From NCBI GenBank assembly GCA_934378195.1, contig CAKRPO010000025.1:1-33538 (forward strand): a stretch of DNA of 33,538 bases. The letters run 5' to 3'. Each line of letters begins with the position of its first letter. The first letter of the stretch is position 1. The DNA is from an uncultured Blautia sp. GTDB lineage: Bacteria > Bacillota > Clostridia > Lachnospirales > Lachnospiraceae. Under the pieces are notes generated by a model. It was not told where the DNA came from. It saw only the letters and a list, made by a program, of their open reading frames with translations, and made no database searches. A program made the position numbers and the translations under genes. Shown here piece after piece: positions 19,628-27,928 of the stretch.

Positions 19628-22600
19628 ATGAGCAGAAAAAGAAATCTCTGGCGTGGTCTGACTACTCTTACAGCGTCTCTGCTGACTGTATCTGTTGCAG
19701 CAGGACCGATCGTAGACAGCTATCGTACAGACATCGACAAGTTTCTTGGAACCAAGAGCAGCGCGATGGTAACGGACAGTACAGACGAGGATCTGTACAC
19801 ATTCAAATCTGATTATTCCAGCACAACAGAACTTCTGGATTCTATCGAGGATCTTGGAGAGCGTATGAGTGAGGAAGGAACGGTTCTTTTAAAGAATGAG
19901 AACAATGCACTTCCTTTATCAAAGGATGAGACACAGAAGTTGTCCCTTCTTGGATTCTCAAGCTATTATCCGATCCAGGGTGGTGACATGGGAAGTTCCT
20001 TAAGTGAAAACGAGGGAACAGATGCAGACACTGTAGATTTTGTTGAAGCACTGGAAGCAAAAGGCTTTGGCATCAATGAGAATCTTCAGAAACTCTACAA
20101 GAGCCTTGAGTCTGATTTCAAGACAGAGGTTAACATGTGGGGAAATATCGTGGAATATTACCACATCACAGCTCCGGCAACAGATGGTGTATTTGCAAGC
20201 AAAGAGCCTTCTCAGGAAAAAATGGACAGCACAGATGACAAGTGGAAAGATTCCATGGACGACTACAATGTTATGCTTGTAACAATCGGACGTTCTTCTA
20301 CTGAAAACGGAACTTATCTTCCGGGTGTGGATGGCGTAGATGCATCCCAGGATCTGAACCAGACTGACCCGCTTGGTTTAAGTGATGATGAGCGTGACCT
20401 GATCAACGCGGCTGTTGAAGCAAAAGAAAACAACGGCGGTAAAGTTATTGTTATGCTGAACAATGCCAATGCAATGGAAATCGATGAGATCAAAAATAAT
20501 GACGGCGTAGATGCGATCATGGAGATCGGTCTTCCGGGAGCTTATGGCTTCTATGGTGTGGCTGATGTCCTTTCCGGAGAAGCAAACCCGTCCGGTCATC
20601 TGACAGATACTTATGCGGTGACAAATGCAAACTCACCGGCAGCACAGAACTTTGGAAACTATGCATGGACCAATGCAGATCCTTCTGTAAACATCAACGC
20701 AGAAGAGGTTGAGGCAGAAAGTATTTATACAGGTTACAAATATTATGAGACCAGATATGCAGATACAGTACTTGGCCAGGGTAATGCAGATGCAAAAGTG
20801 GGAAGCTCCACTGGCAGTGCATGGAACTATGACAGAGAAGTTTCTTATCCGTTTGGATATGGTCTTTCCTATACAACATTTGAGCAGACTCTCAAGAGTG
20901 TAGATGTGGATCTGGAAAACAGAACCGTAACTGCCGAAGTAGAGGTTAAGAATACTGGCGATGTTGCTGGTAAGGATGTTGTACAGCTTTATACTTCCGT
21001 TCCTTATACAGAATATGATATTGAGAATAAAGTAGAAAAATCTGCAGTACAGCTTCTGGATTATGAAAAAACAGATGTGATCGAGCCAGGCGAGAGCCAG
21101 ACTGTAACGATCAATGCAGACGCACAGGATATGGCAAGCTGGGACAGTACCTGCAGCAATGAGGCAGGAACAACCGGTAACTGGATCCTGGACAACGGAA
21201 CTTATTACTTCACAGTAGGTAATGGCGCACACGAGGCTGTAAACAACGTACTCGCTGCACAGGACCAGGATGTTGAAGGAAACAAAGCGAATGTTCAGAC
21301 ATGGGAGCTTGGAGATTTTGATTCTTCTTCCTTTGCTGTGACATTAAATGGAACACCGGTAGAAAATCAGCTCCAGGATGCAGATCTGAACAACTGGATG
21401 GAAGACACAGTTACTTATCTCAGCAGAAATGACTGGGAAGGAACCTGGCCGGAAACCTACAAAGATCTGACAGCTACAGATGAGATGATCAGTGTTATGG
21501 CTGATGACTACAGTGATATTGAAGCAAACGGAGATCCTTCTTCTGTGACCTTTGGTGCAGATAACGGAATGACTCTGGCAAACCTGAAGGGTGTAGACGA
21601 CATTACAGATGAGAGATGGAATGATCTGATGGATCAGCTCACTCTGGAAGAATGCCTGATCCGTACAGGACTTGGCGGAACCAGTACAAAGGTTATCGAA
21701 TCCATTACTTCTCCGGAAGCAATTCAGAACGACGGACCGAACGGATTTAACTCTTATCCTCTGGGACAGTATGCAAACTCTGATGCTTCCACAGGTGATC
21801 CTTGTGTGATCTCTGAGGATGATCCGAACCGTAACTATAAGATGGGTGTTATGGCAGTAGAAACTGTGATCGGCCAGACATTCAGCAAACAGCTGGCAGC
21901 AGAATGGGGAAAAGCAATCGGAAACTATTCTCTGTGGGCAAACACAACAATCTGGTGGGGCGTTGGAACAAACCTTCATCGTACACCATACAATGCACGT
22001 AACCATGAATACTTCTCTGAAGATGCTGTTCTGACAGCCGGACAGGGTGCTGCGATCATCAAGACAGGCCAGGAATACGGAGCACTTATTGCACCGAAGC
22101 ATCTGGCATTCAATGACACTGAGATCAACCGTACAGGTATTGCCGAATTTATGACCGAGCAGGCAGCCCGTGAAAACGAACTTCGTGGAACACAGGCATG
22201 TATCGAGGATGCAAATGCTCTTGCTGTAATGACTACATATAACCGTGTTGGCTGTGTGACAAGTAACGCACATACCGGACTTCTTCTGAACATCCTTCGC
22301 AAAGAGTGGGGATTCAAGGGCCTGATGTCTGAGGACTTTATCCAGGATCCTGCATATACAAAGATCCGCATGGCTGTACACAATGGTGTGACAATGACCT
22401 GTAACACAGGTGACAACAAAATGGAAGCTGTTATGGAAAAATGGCCATACTGGAGTGTGGAAAATGCAAGCCAGAGCGAGGAACTTCTGAGAGATCTGAA
22501 ACAGGCAATGCTTTATCAGAACTATGCACTTGCAAACTCAAATGCAATGGATGGTATGTCAACCACTACACATATTGAGAAACTGAACACATGGTATGAC

Positions 22601-22693
22601 AACCTGATCACAGGTCTTCGTGTTGGATTTGGTGTACTGACTGTACTCTGTGCAGCAATGTATCTGCTTGGACTGAAAAAGAAAGAGCAGTAA
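19628..22693 (+). CDS. Membrane-tethered GH3 glycosidase with permuted domain order
   Basis: 1021 residues. GH3 enzymes release terminal beta-linked glucose, xylose or similar sugars. The usual C-terminal part comes first: an alpha/beta domain with TIGRSSTENG (Glu226 a candidate acid/base) and a Fn3-like domain with YPFGYGLSYT and EVKNTGDVAGKDVVQLY. The TIM barrel comes second (from about residue 650), with PKHLAFNDTEINR (Lys824-His825) and the nucleophile loop GFKGLMSEDF, where Asp903 fits the nucleophile. This swapped order is known from rumen Firmicute beta-glucosidases. The N-terminus has basic residues plus a hydrophobic helix (about 10-28), and the C-terminus ends in another helix (about 997-1014) plus KKKEQ, so the enzyme should be held outside the cell. 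RBS AAAGGAG (19613-19619). The membrane-protein gene follows after 11 bp. Confidence 0.88.
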   Translation: MSRKRNLWRGLTTLTASLLTVSVAAGPIVDSYRTDIDKFLGTKSSAMVTDSTDEDLYTFKSDYSSTTELLDSIEDLGERMSEEGTVLLKNENNALPLSKDETQKLSLLGFSSYYPIQGGDMGSSLSENEGTDADTVDFVEALEAKGFGINENLQKLYKSLESDFKTEVNMWGNIVEYYHITAPATDGVFASKEPSQEKMDSTDDKWKDSMDDYNVMLVTIGRSSTENGTYLPGVDGVDASQDLNQTDPLGLSDDERDLINAAVEAKENNGGKVIVMLNNANAMEIDEIKNNDGVDAIMEIGLPGAYGFYGVADVLSGEANPSGHLTDTYAVTNANSPAAQNFGNYAWTNADPSVNINAEEVEAESIYTGYKYYETRYADTVLGQGNADAKVGSSTGSAWNYDREVSYPFGYGLSYTTFEQTLKSVDVDLENRTVTAEVEVKNTGDVAGKDVVQLYTSVPYTEYDIENKVEKSAVQLLDYEKTDVIEPGESQTVTINADAQDMASWDSTCSNEAGTTGNWILDNGTYYFTVGNGAHEAVNNVLAAQDQDVEGNKANVQTWELGDFDSSSFAVTLNGTPVENQLQDADLNNWMEDTVTYLSRNDWEGTWPETYKDLTATDEMISVMADDYSDIEANGDPSSVTFGADNGMTLANLKGVDDITDERWNDLMDQLTLEECLIRTGLGGTSTKVIESITSPEAIQNDGPNGFNSYPLGQYANSDASTGDPCVISEDDPNRNYKMGVMAVETVIGQTFSKQLAAEWGKAIGNYSLWANTTIWWGVGTNLHRTPYNARNHEYFSEDAVLTAGQGAAIIKTGQEYGALIAPKHLAFNDTEINRTGIAEFMTEQAARENELRGTQACIEDANALAVMTTYNRVGCVTSNAHTGLLLNILRKEWGFKGLMSEDFIQDPAYTKIRMAVHNGVTMTCNTGDNKMEAVMEKWPYWSVENASQSEELLRDLKQAMLYQNYALANSNAMDGMSTTTHIEKLNTWYDNLITGLRVGFGVLTVLCAAMYLLGLKKKEQ

Positions 22694-22704
22694 GGAGGTA
22701 AACT

Positions 22705-23139
22705 ATGGCTGAAAAGAAAAAAATGGGTGCAGGCCTGATCTTAAGTGTGATCACTGTTCTTGTAACGGTTGCAGGACTGGCTCTGTATGTGATGAACTGC
22801 AAAACAAATTACTTTGCAAAAACAACTGGTATTGATAATAAGATCGCAGCCTGCCTGGCTGTGGCTGCAATTCTTGAAATCGTTATGATCGTAGCTTCTG
22901 TAAAAGCAGGAGCAAAACCGGTTCTGGATATTATTCCGGTAGTCTGCGGTGTGCTGACAGCGTATTCTCTGATTTCCTTTATCGGAAGCAGAATCGCTGC
23001 AATCGGATCAATTATGACTTTTGAAAACAACGCGCAGAATATGGCGGATTTAAAGGGTGCAATCCTGGGAATGATCGTATGTGCGGTCGCTCTGATCTGC
23101 ACGATCATCTCCTCCTTTTTCAAAGTAGTAAAGGATTGA
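22705..23139 (+). CDS. Four-helix membrane protein of unknown function
   Basis: 144 residues. Four hydrophobic segments are visible (about 8-27, 46-66, 73-96 and 117-138) with short loops; the N-terminus is basic (MAEKKKMG). No catalytic motif is recognised. RBS AAGGAGG lies in the 11-bp gap after the GH3 stop, and the GPH symporter gene follows after 4 bp. The tight GH3-this-symporter arrangement suggests a helper role in surface hydrolysis or uptake, for example holding the tethered GH3 near the transporter. That is inference; it could equally be a general membrane protein. Confidence 0.8.
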   Translation: MAEKKKMGAGLILSVITVLVTVAGLALYVMNCKTNYFAKTTGIDNKIAACLAVAAILEIVMIVASVKAGAKPVLDIIPVVCGVLTAYSLISFIGSRIAAIGSIMTFENNAQNMADLKGAILGMIVCAVALICTIISSFFKVVKD

Positions 23140-23143
23140 TTTT

Positions 23144-24610
23144 ATGAGTAATAAAAAGAAAGATTTCTGGAACGGTCCTCTGACCGGTTCCAGAATCAAA
23201 ACAGATGATGTAAGATTTCCGGAAATGCTGATCGGATATTTTATCGGACCATTTGGAGCTCTTCTGGCTTCTGGTATTTTTACAAGTATCCTTCAGAACT
23301 ATTTTACGGATGTCCTGAAACTGAATCTTACATTCCTGACAACCTTACAGCTGTTCTCGACGATTCTGATCGTAGCGGCAAATCTGATCGTAGGTCAGCT
23401 GATTGAGCGTACAAGGACAATGGCTGGGAAGGCAAGACCGTGGATTCTTCTGTCCGCGCTGACACTTTCCATCGCCTCTGTACTGATGTTTGTGGTTCCT
23501 TTTGAAGGAACTGCAAAAATGGTATGGATCGCGATTGCGTACAACCTGTTCTATGCAGTAGCTTATCCAATCTACAATACAGCAAACTCCACACTGATTC
23601 CGGTTTCCACAAGAAACAGTAAGCAGAGAGGTGCCCTGGCTTCCTTTACCAATGTGGCAGGACTTGCTGTTATGGGTGCAGGCTCCATGGTATTCCCGGT
23701 TCTGGTTTCTTTCGCACTGAAAGAAAATCAGCATTTGTGGCTTGTGGCGATGACTGCGATCGCAATCTTTTCTGCGCTGACGATCTTTTTACAGTTCAAG
23801 TTTACCCGTGAGCGTGTAACGGAAGAACAGATGGAACAGGGAACGTCTGAGGAGTCAAAGGTCAAGACTGCTTCTCTGAAAGAACAGCTTTCTGCGGTCA
23901 CCAGTGAGAAAATGTGGTGGATCGTTATGCTGTTTTATATGGGCTTCCAGTGGAGTGGAGCCATGAAAAATGGTTCCATGACCTATTTCTGCAAATGGGT
24001 AATGGACAATACGTTCTTTGGTACAGCAGATGCCTGGGGTGCTTCACAGTCACTCCTGAGCATTATGGGAGCGGTTCCGATGGCTGTGGCAGCAGTGGCA
24101 ATCGTACCACTCTGCAACAAATTTGGAAAACGTTTTGTATGTATGGGCGGTATGCTGATCGGAGCCATCGGTGGTGCGATCGCAATCCTCGGTAATGGAC
24201 AGATTGTTCCTGTTGCCATCGGTGTGGCTCTGAAGTGCCTTGGTTCTTCACCGGCATGTTACATGATCCTTGCAATGCTTGCAGATGTCATCGATCATAT
24301 TGAATACAAATCCGGAATCCGTACAGATGGACTGACAATGTCTATTTACAGCTCCATCATGGTAGCTGCGACTCCTGTATGTAATTCTATTTTCAGTGCA
24401 ATCTTAAATGCCAGCGGATATGACCAGGCAGCAGATATTGCACTTGGTACTGCAGCGCAGACAGCAGCAGCACAGACAGCAATCTCAGTCGGATATATCT
24501 GGGTAGAGACAATTGCTTATGTGATCTGTGCGGCTCTGATTTTCTTCTTTACAATAGAAAAGAATCTGCCGGAAGAGCAGAAAGCGATCGCAGCAAGAAA
24601 AAACAAATAA
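23144..24610 (+). CDS. GPH-family sugar:cation symporter (MFS)
   Basis: 488 residues with about 12 membrane helices. It would bring in a glycoside or sugar with Na+ or H+. Family signs: an early FGALLASGIFTSILQNYF segment, GKARPWILLSA after helix 2 (the MelB/XylP-type loop), a central cytoplasmic loop rich in Glu and Lys (about 225-250), and MLADVIDHIEYKSGIRTDG in the second half, typical of GPH transporters. It lies 4 bp after the small membrane-protein gene in the GH3 unit. Substrate is not readable from sequence; the neighbouring rhamnosidase, GH2 and GH3 genes point to a plant glycoside or short beta-linked oligosaccharide. Confidence 0.9.
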   Translation: MSNKKKDFWNGPLTGSRIKTDDVRFPEMLIGYFIGPFGALLASGIFTSILQNYFTDVLKLNLTFLTTLQLFSTILIVAANLIVGQLIERTRTMAGKARPWILLSALTLSIASVLMFVVPFEGTAKMVWIAIAYNLFYAVAYPIYNTANSTLIPVSTRNSKQRGALASFTNVAGLAVMGAGSMVFPVLVSFALKENQHLWLVAMTAIAIFSALTIFLQFKFTRERVTEEQMEQGTSEESKVKTASLKEQLSAVTSEKMWWIVMLFYMGFQWSGAMKNGSMTYFCKWVMDNTFFGTADAWGASQSLLSIMGAVPMAVAAVAIVPLCNKFGKRFVCMGGMLIGAIGGAIAILGNGQIVPVAIGVALKCLGSSPACYMILAMLADVIDHIEYKSGIRTDGLTMSIYSSIMVAATPVCNSIFSAILNASGYDQAADIALGTAAQTAAAQTAISVGYIWVETIAYVICAALIFFFTIEKNLPEEQKAIAARKNK

Positions 24611-24638
24611 AAAATATATAGAGAGCCTAAAAGGGCTG

Positions 24639-24666
24639 TTGCAATGAGGCGGTCTTCTGGTATAAC
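24639..24666 (+). promoter_or_regulatory. Possible promoter of the O-acylation cassette
   Basis: TTGCAA (24639-24644), 16-bp spacer, TATAAC (24661-24666). The left arm of the inverted repeat at 24649 overlaps the spacer and the -10, so a protein or structure at that repeat could control it. Confidence 0.4.
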
Positions 24667-24715
24667 TAAGGTTAGCGAGCATTAAAGCTGTGCCTTAAGT
24701 CTACCGGAAGGCCGC
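24649..24715 (+). repeat. Long imperfect inverted repeat / structured element
   Basis: GCGGTCTTCTGGTA (24649-24662) pairs with TACCGGAAGGCCGC (24702-24715) over 14 bp; the only two non-Watson-Crick positions are G-U. Inside, CTAAGG (24666-24671) can pair with CCTTAAG (24693-24699), and AGC/GCT closes a small loop. There is no T run after it, so it is not a standard terminator. It could be a REP- or MITE-like element, a structured leader RNA, or an operator region. Confidence 0.65.
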
Positions 24716-24762
24716 TGTGCATTTATAAGATAAAAATGGAAGGAGGAGTTTGCGTTATAGTT

Positions 24763-26571
24763 ATGTACAAAAGAAAACTGAAAACAGTATTTTTTATATT
24801 CCTTCTTCTGCTTGTAATGGGACTGATCGGCTGTGGTCAGGAAAAATCTGAAAAAGAAAATCTCTGCCATATTGTTCTGGAGGACGGAGAGGGATATCAG
24901 GTAACAGGTCCTGTCAGAACAGCAGAACCTGGAAGTGACGTGAGCTTTACGGTTACGATGGATGACAACTGGCAGTTCCTGGGAACGGACTATCATGGTG
25001 AGACTGATATAATAAAAGAAAACGACGGAAAAACAGTGAAACTTGTTTTGTATGAAGTAAAGTATTCAGAGAGCATCTGTGTTCAGGCTGAAAAAGGAAA
25101 ATATGAGATTGCATATGATGCTAATGGAGGACAGAATCTTTCAGGGGCTTCGGACAGAGTGAGTATCTTTTACCGTGGTACTCACCAGAGAATCAATACT
25201 TCGACTGGAACGGATCTTTTTTTCAGAGATGGTTACACGCTTCTTGGATGGAATACGAATGCTGATGGAAGCGGACAGGCTGTGGGACTTGGAAGCAGAA
25301 TAGCATGGAAGGATGGTCTTGTATTATATGCACAGTGGGTTCCGTGGACAGATGAGGATGAGTTTGTATATAAAAAAGTGTCAGGCTTTGCAGTCATAAC
25401 CGGTTATACCGGAAAAGACCAGCAGATCTGCGTTCCGTCCAGTCTTGGAGGTCTGCCGGTGCGAACAATCCGGGAACAGGCTTTTGCAGATACAGATTGT
25501 AAAACAGTGATTCTTTCGCCGGGAATCTATGAGATTGAAAAATGGGCATTCAAGAACAGTAGTCTGGAACAGCTGTATATCTACGATGATCTGGAGAAAG
25601 TCAGCGACTATGCATTTCAGGATTGCGACAGTTTGTGTACTTTGCATATAAATGCGATTGAAGTACCGGCCTACAGTGGAAATTACTTTGATACTTTCCA
25701 GGATAAATATGATCGTCTGCTGAGCCTGAAGGATAAAAAGAAGATTGTCCTGTTTTCTGGTTCCTCGACAAGGTTTGGTTATGACAGTGCGATGATCGAT
25801 CAGGCTTTTCCGGATTATGAGGTAGTCAATATGGGAGTCTTTGCCTATTCACCGGCACTTCCGCAGCTTGAACTGATTCTTTCCTGCATGAAAGAAGGGG
25901 ATATTCTTCTGGATTCCCCGGAATTTGATGCGGCAAACAGGCAGTTTTGCTACCAGAGAGAACTGGATTATGCGACATTTGCCATGATGGAATCCAACTA
26001 TGATGCGTTTGCCGAACTTAATCTCAGAGAGTATACGCAGGTTTTTACAGCTTTTACTGCATATCAGGAAGCAAGGGCAGATATGGAAAGAAAAACTTAC
26101 GATGTCTGTGCTTCTGAGTATGATGAGGACGGACATGAGGTAGATGAGCCAAGTTACAATGCGTACGGGGATTATGTGGTATATCGCCCGAATTCCACAA
26201 GTGAAAAACCAATTTACGGACTTTCTGTAAATTATACCGTAAATGCATTTCCAAAGGATACTTATATCGATTCTATAAATGCGGAGTTCCAGAAATTTCT
26301 GGATAGTGGAATAAAGGTGTATTTTACTTATTCGCCAAGAAATAAATATGCTCTTTCCAAGGAAAGTACACAGGAAGAAAGAACCCGTCTGCATGAATAT
26401 TTTAAGAGTCAGTTGAAGGTTCCTGTTATTTCTGAACTTGAAGATTCTTTATATACGGGAATTTATCTGTATGGTACAGATAACCATTTATCTACAGAAG
26501 GAGCACAGATTCGGACCGAAAAGGTAATCCGTGATCTGAAAGAACAGCTTGCGAAGGAGGAGAAGAAATGA
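24763..26571 (+). CDS. Lipoprotein with InlB-like repeat, LRR and SGNH-like domain
   Basis: 602 residues. The N-terminus MYKRKLKTVFF, hydrophobic core and LIGCGQ form a lipobox; Cys would be lipidated outside the membrane. About residues 105-195 form an InlB B-repeat-type module (YDANGG, RDGYTLLGWNTNADGSG, LYAQW). About 200-300 form BspA-like LRR_5 repeats (REQAFAD, EKWAFKN, SDYAFQDCDSL). The C-terminal half is SGNH-hydrolase-like: FSGSSTRFGYDS (Ser334), VVNMGVFAYSP and TDNHLSTEGAQ (Asp573, His575). ATG 24763 is preferred although the RBS AGGAGG is a long 15 nt away; upstream ATG 24736 would place that RBS inside the gene. Its stop overlaps the MBOAT start (ATGA). A role in moving or removing acyl groups on surface glycan is inferred. 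Confidence 0.85.
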   Translation: MYKRKLKTVFFIFLLLLVMGLIGCGQEKSEKENLCHIVLEDGEGYQVTGPVRTAEPGSDVSFTVTMDDNWQFLGTDYHGETDIIKENDGKTVKLVLYEVKYSESICVQAEKGKYEIAYDANGGQNLSGASDRVSIFYRGTHQRINTSTGTDLFFRDGYTLLGWNTNADGSGQAVGLGSRIAWKDGLVLYAQWVPWTDEDEFVYKKVSGFAVITGYTGKDQQICVPSSLGGLPVRTIREQAFADTDCKTVILSPGIYEIEKWAFKNSSLEQLYIYDDLEKVSDYAFQDCDSLCTLHINAIEVPAYSGNYFDTFQDKYDRLLSLKDKKKIVLFSGSSTRFGYDSAMIDQAFPDYEVVNMGVFAYSPALPQLELILSCMKEGDILLDSPEFDAANRQFCYQRELDYATFAMMESNYDAFAELNLREYTQVFTAFTAYQEARADMERKTYDVCASEYDEDGHEVDEPSYNAYGDYVVYRPNSTSEKPIYGLSVNYTVNAFPKDTYIDSINAEFQKFLDSGIKVYFTYSPRNKYALSKESTQEERTRLHEYFKSQLKVPVISELEDSLYTGIYLYGTDNHLSTEGAQIRTEKVIRDLKEQLAKEEKK

Positions 26572-27926
26572 ATTTTATATCGCTGACATTTGTTTTCCTT
26601 TTTCCAGTGGTAGTGATCCTGTACTGGAAGATTCCGTGGAAACACAGAGAACTCTTTCTGCTGGCAGTGAGCTATTTCTTCTATATACGAGAAAGTTCCT
26701 GGGCGGGAGGTCTGCTTCTGCTTACAACGGCTGTTACCTATCTGGCAGGACTTGCTGTTGAAAAAAGCAGACACAGAAAAGTCTGGCTGATTTTGACTGT
26801 GGCTGTGTGCCTGGGACTTTTGATCGGATTGAAATATTCAGTTCCGCCGGTAGGAATCTCATTTTATACTTTCCAGACAATGGCATACGTGATCGATGTG
26901 TATAGGGGGGAGATTTCTGCAGAAAAAAGTCCTGCAAGTTATGCTTTGTTTGTTGCATTTTTTCCACAGCTGGTCGCAGGACCGATTGAGAGAGCGGGAA
27001 ATCTTCTGGGACAGTTGAAGGAAAACCATACAAAGAACCGGACAGATCTAATAAATGGTTTCTGGCTAATGCTTCGTGGTTTTTACAAAAAAGTTGTCGT
27101 GGCAGATTATCTGGCAGTATATGTTGATAAAGTATATGCTTCACCGCAGGAGGCCGGTGGTATTGGTGTGATTCTGGGAACTGTGTTTTTTGCCATTCAG
27201 ATTTATTGTGATTTTTCCGGATATACGGACATTGCAAGAGGCGCGGCACATATGATGGGAATATGGCTTATGGAAAACTTCAGGCATCCTTACCGTGCGG
27301 TAAGTATACAGGATTTCTGGAAAAGATGGCATATCAGCCTGACGCGCTGGTTTACGGATTACGTGTATATTCCACTTGGAGGAAACAGAAAAGGTTTTGC
27401 AAGGCAGTGCAGGAATGTGCTGCTCGTTTTTCTGCTGAGTGGTTTCTGGCATGGAGCATCCTGGAACTTTGTTGTCTGGGGACTAATCCATGGAATCTAT
27501 ATGGTTGGAGCCATGTGTTTCTCACGAATAAGAAAAGAGAGAAAGAGAATCCTTCCTCCGGCGGCAGGATGGCTTTTGACGATGCTTCTTGTGAATATTG
27601 CATGGGTGTTTTTCAGGGCTCCTTCACTTCCAGGTGCATGGCAGATTTTGCAGCAGCCGTTTGTGAATCCTCTGGGAAGTGGAATATCAGAGATGATAAG
27701 TTTTCTTGGTATTCAGGGATTGGCAATCGTGCGTCTGCTAGCAGTCGGAATTAGCTGGGTGATTCTGGAACGACTTCCTGAGGAAATTGATAAGAGCTGC
27801 CAGACCAGGAGAGGATTTTGTCTGGTGACAGCAGCTTTTGTTGTGATGGTGACTGTAATTGAATTTTCATGGCTTGGAATGATGGCATCCGGCGGTGAAA
27901 ATGCATTCATTTATTTCAGGTTTTAA
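26568..27926 (+). CDS. MBOAT O-acyltransferase (AlgI/DltB-type)
   Basis: 452 residues, multi-pass. It would pass acyl (usually acetyl) groups across the membrane for O-acylation of a surface polymer. Typical family sequences: VGISFYTFQTMAYVIDVYRG, FFPQLVAGPIERA, YCDFSGYTDIARG, FWKRWHISLTRWFTDYVYIPLGG and LSGFWHGASWNFVVWGLIHG, where His295 is the conserved catalytic histidine. It overlaps the upstream lipoprotein gene by 4 bp (ATGA) and ends 2 bp before the second SGNH gene, so the three are tightly coupled. AlgI-AlgJ/AlgX-like systems have the same logic: an MBOAT membrane channel with SGNH partners that place the acyl group. The polymer target is unknown; no teichoic-acid dlt genes are beside it. 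Confidence 0.93.
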   Translation: MNFISLTFVFLFPVVVILYWKIPWKHRELFLLAVSYFFYIRESSWAGGLLLLTTAVTYLAGLAVEKSRHRKVWLILTVAVCLGLLIGLKYSVPPVGISFYTFQTMAYVIDVYRGEISAEKSPASYALFVAFFPQLVAGPIERAGNLLGQLKENHTKNRTDLINGFWLMLRGFYKKVVVADYLAVYVDKVYASPQEAGGIGVILGTVFFAIQIYCDFSGYTDIARGAAHMMGIWLMENFRHPYRAVSIQDFWKRWHISLTRWFTDYVYIPLGGNRKGFARQCRNVLLVFLLSGFWHGASWNFVVWGLIHGIYMVGAMCFSRIRKERKRILPPAAGWLLTMLLVNIAWVFFRAPSLPGAWQILQQPFVNPLGSGISEMISFLGIQGLAIVRLLAVGISWVILERLPEEIDKSCQTRRGFCLVTAAFVVMVTVIEFSWLGMMASGGENAFIYFRF

Positions 27927-27928
27927 AT

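Noticed and set aside
21344..22381. Antisense 345-codon frame inside the GH3 gene
   Set aside because: Cys/His/Ile-rich shadow of a well-supported GH3 reading frame; no RBS.
24736..24762. Upstream ATG for the SGNH lipoprotein
   Set aside because: It adds nine residues before a standard lipoprotein signal and places AGGAGG inside the gene. The chosen ATG has a long RBS spacing, so some doubt remains.
27263..27754. 163-codon frame inside the MBOAT gene
   Set aside because: Overlaps clear MBOAT motifs in another frame and has no RBS or domain.
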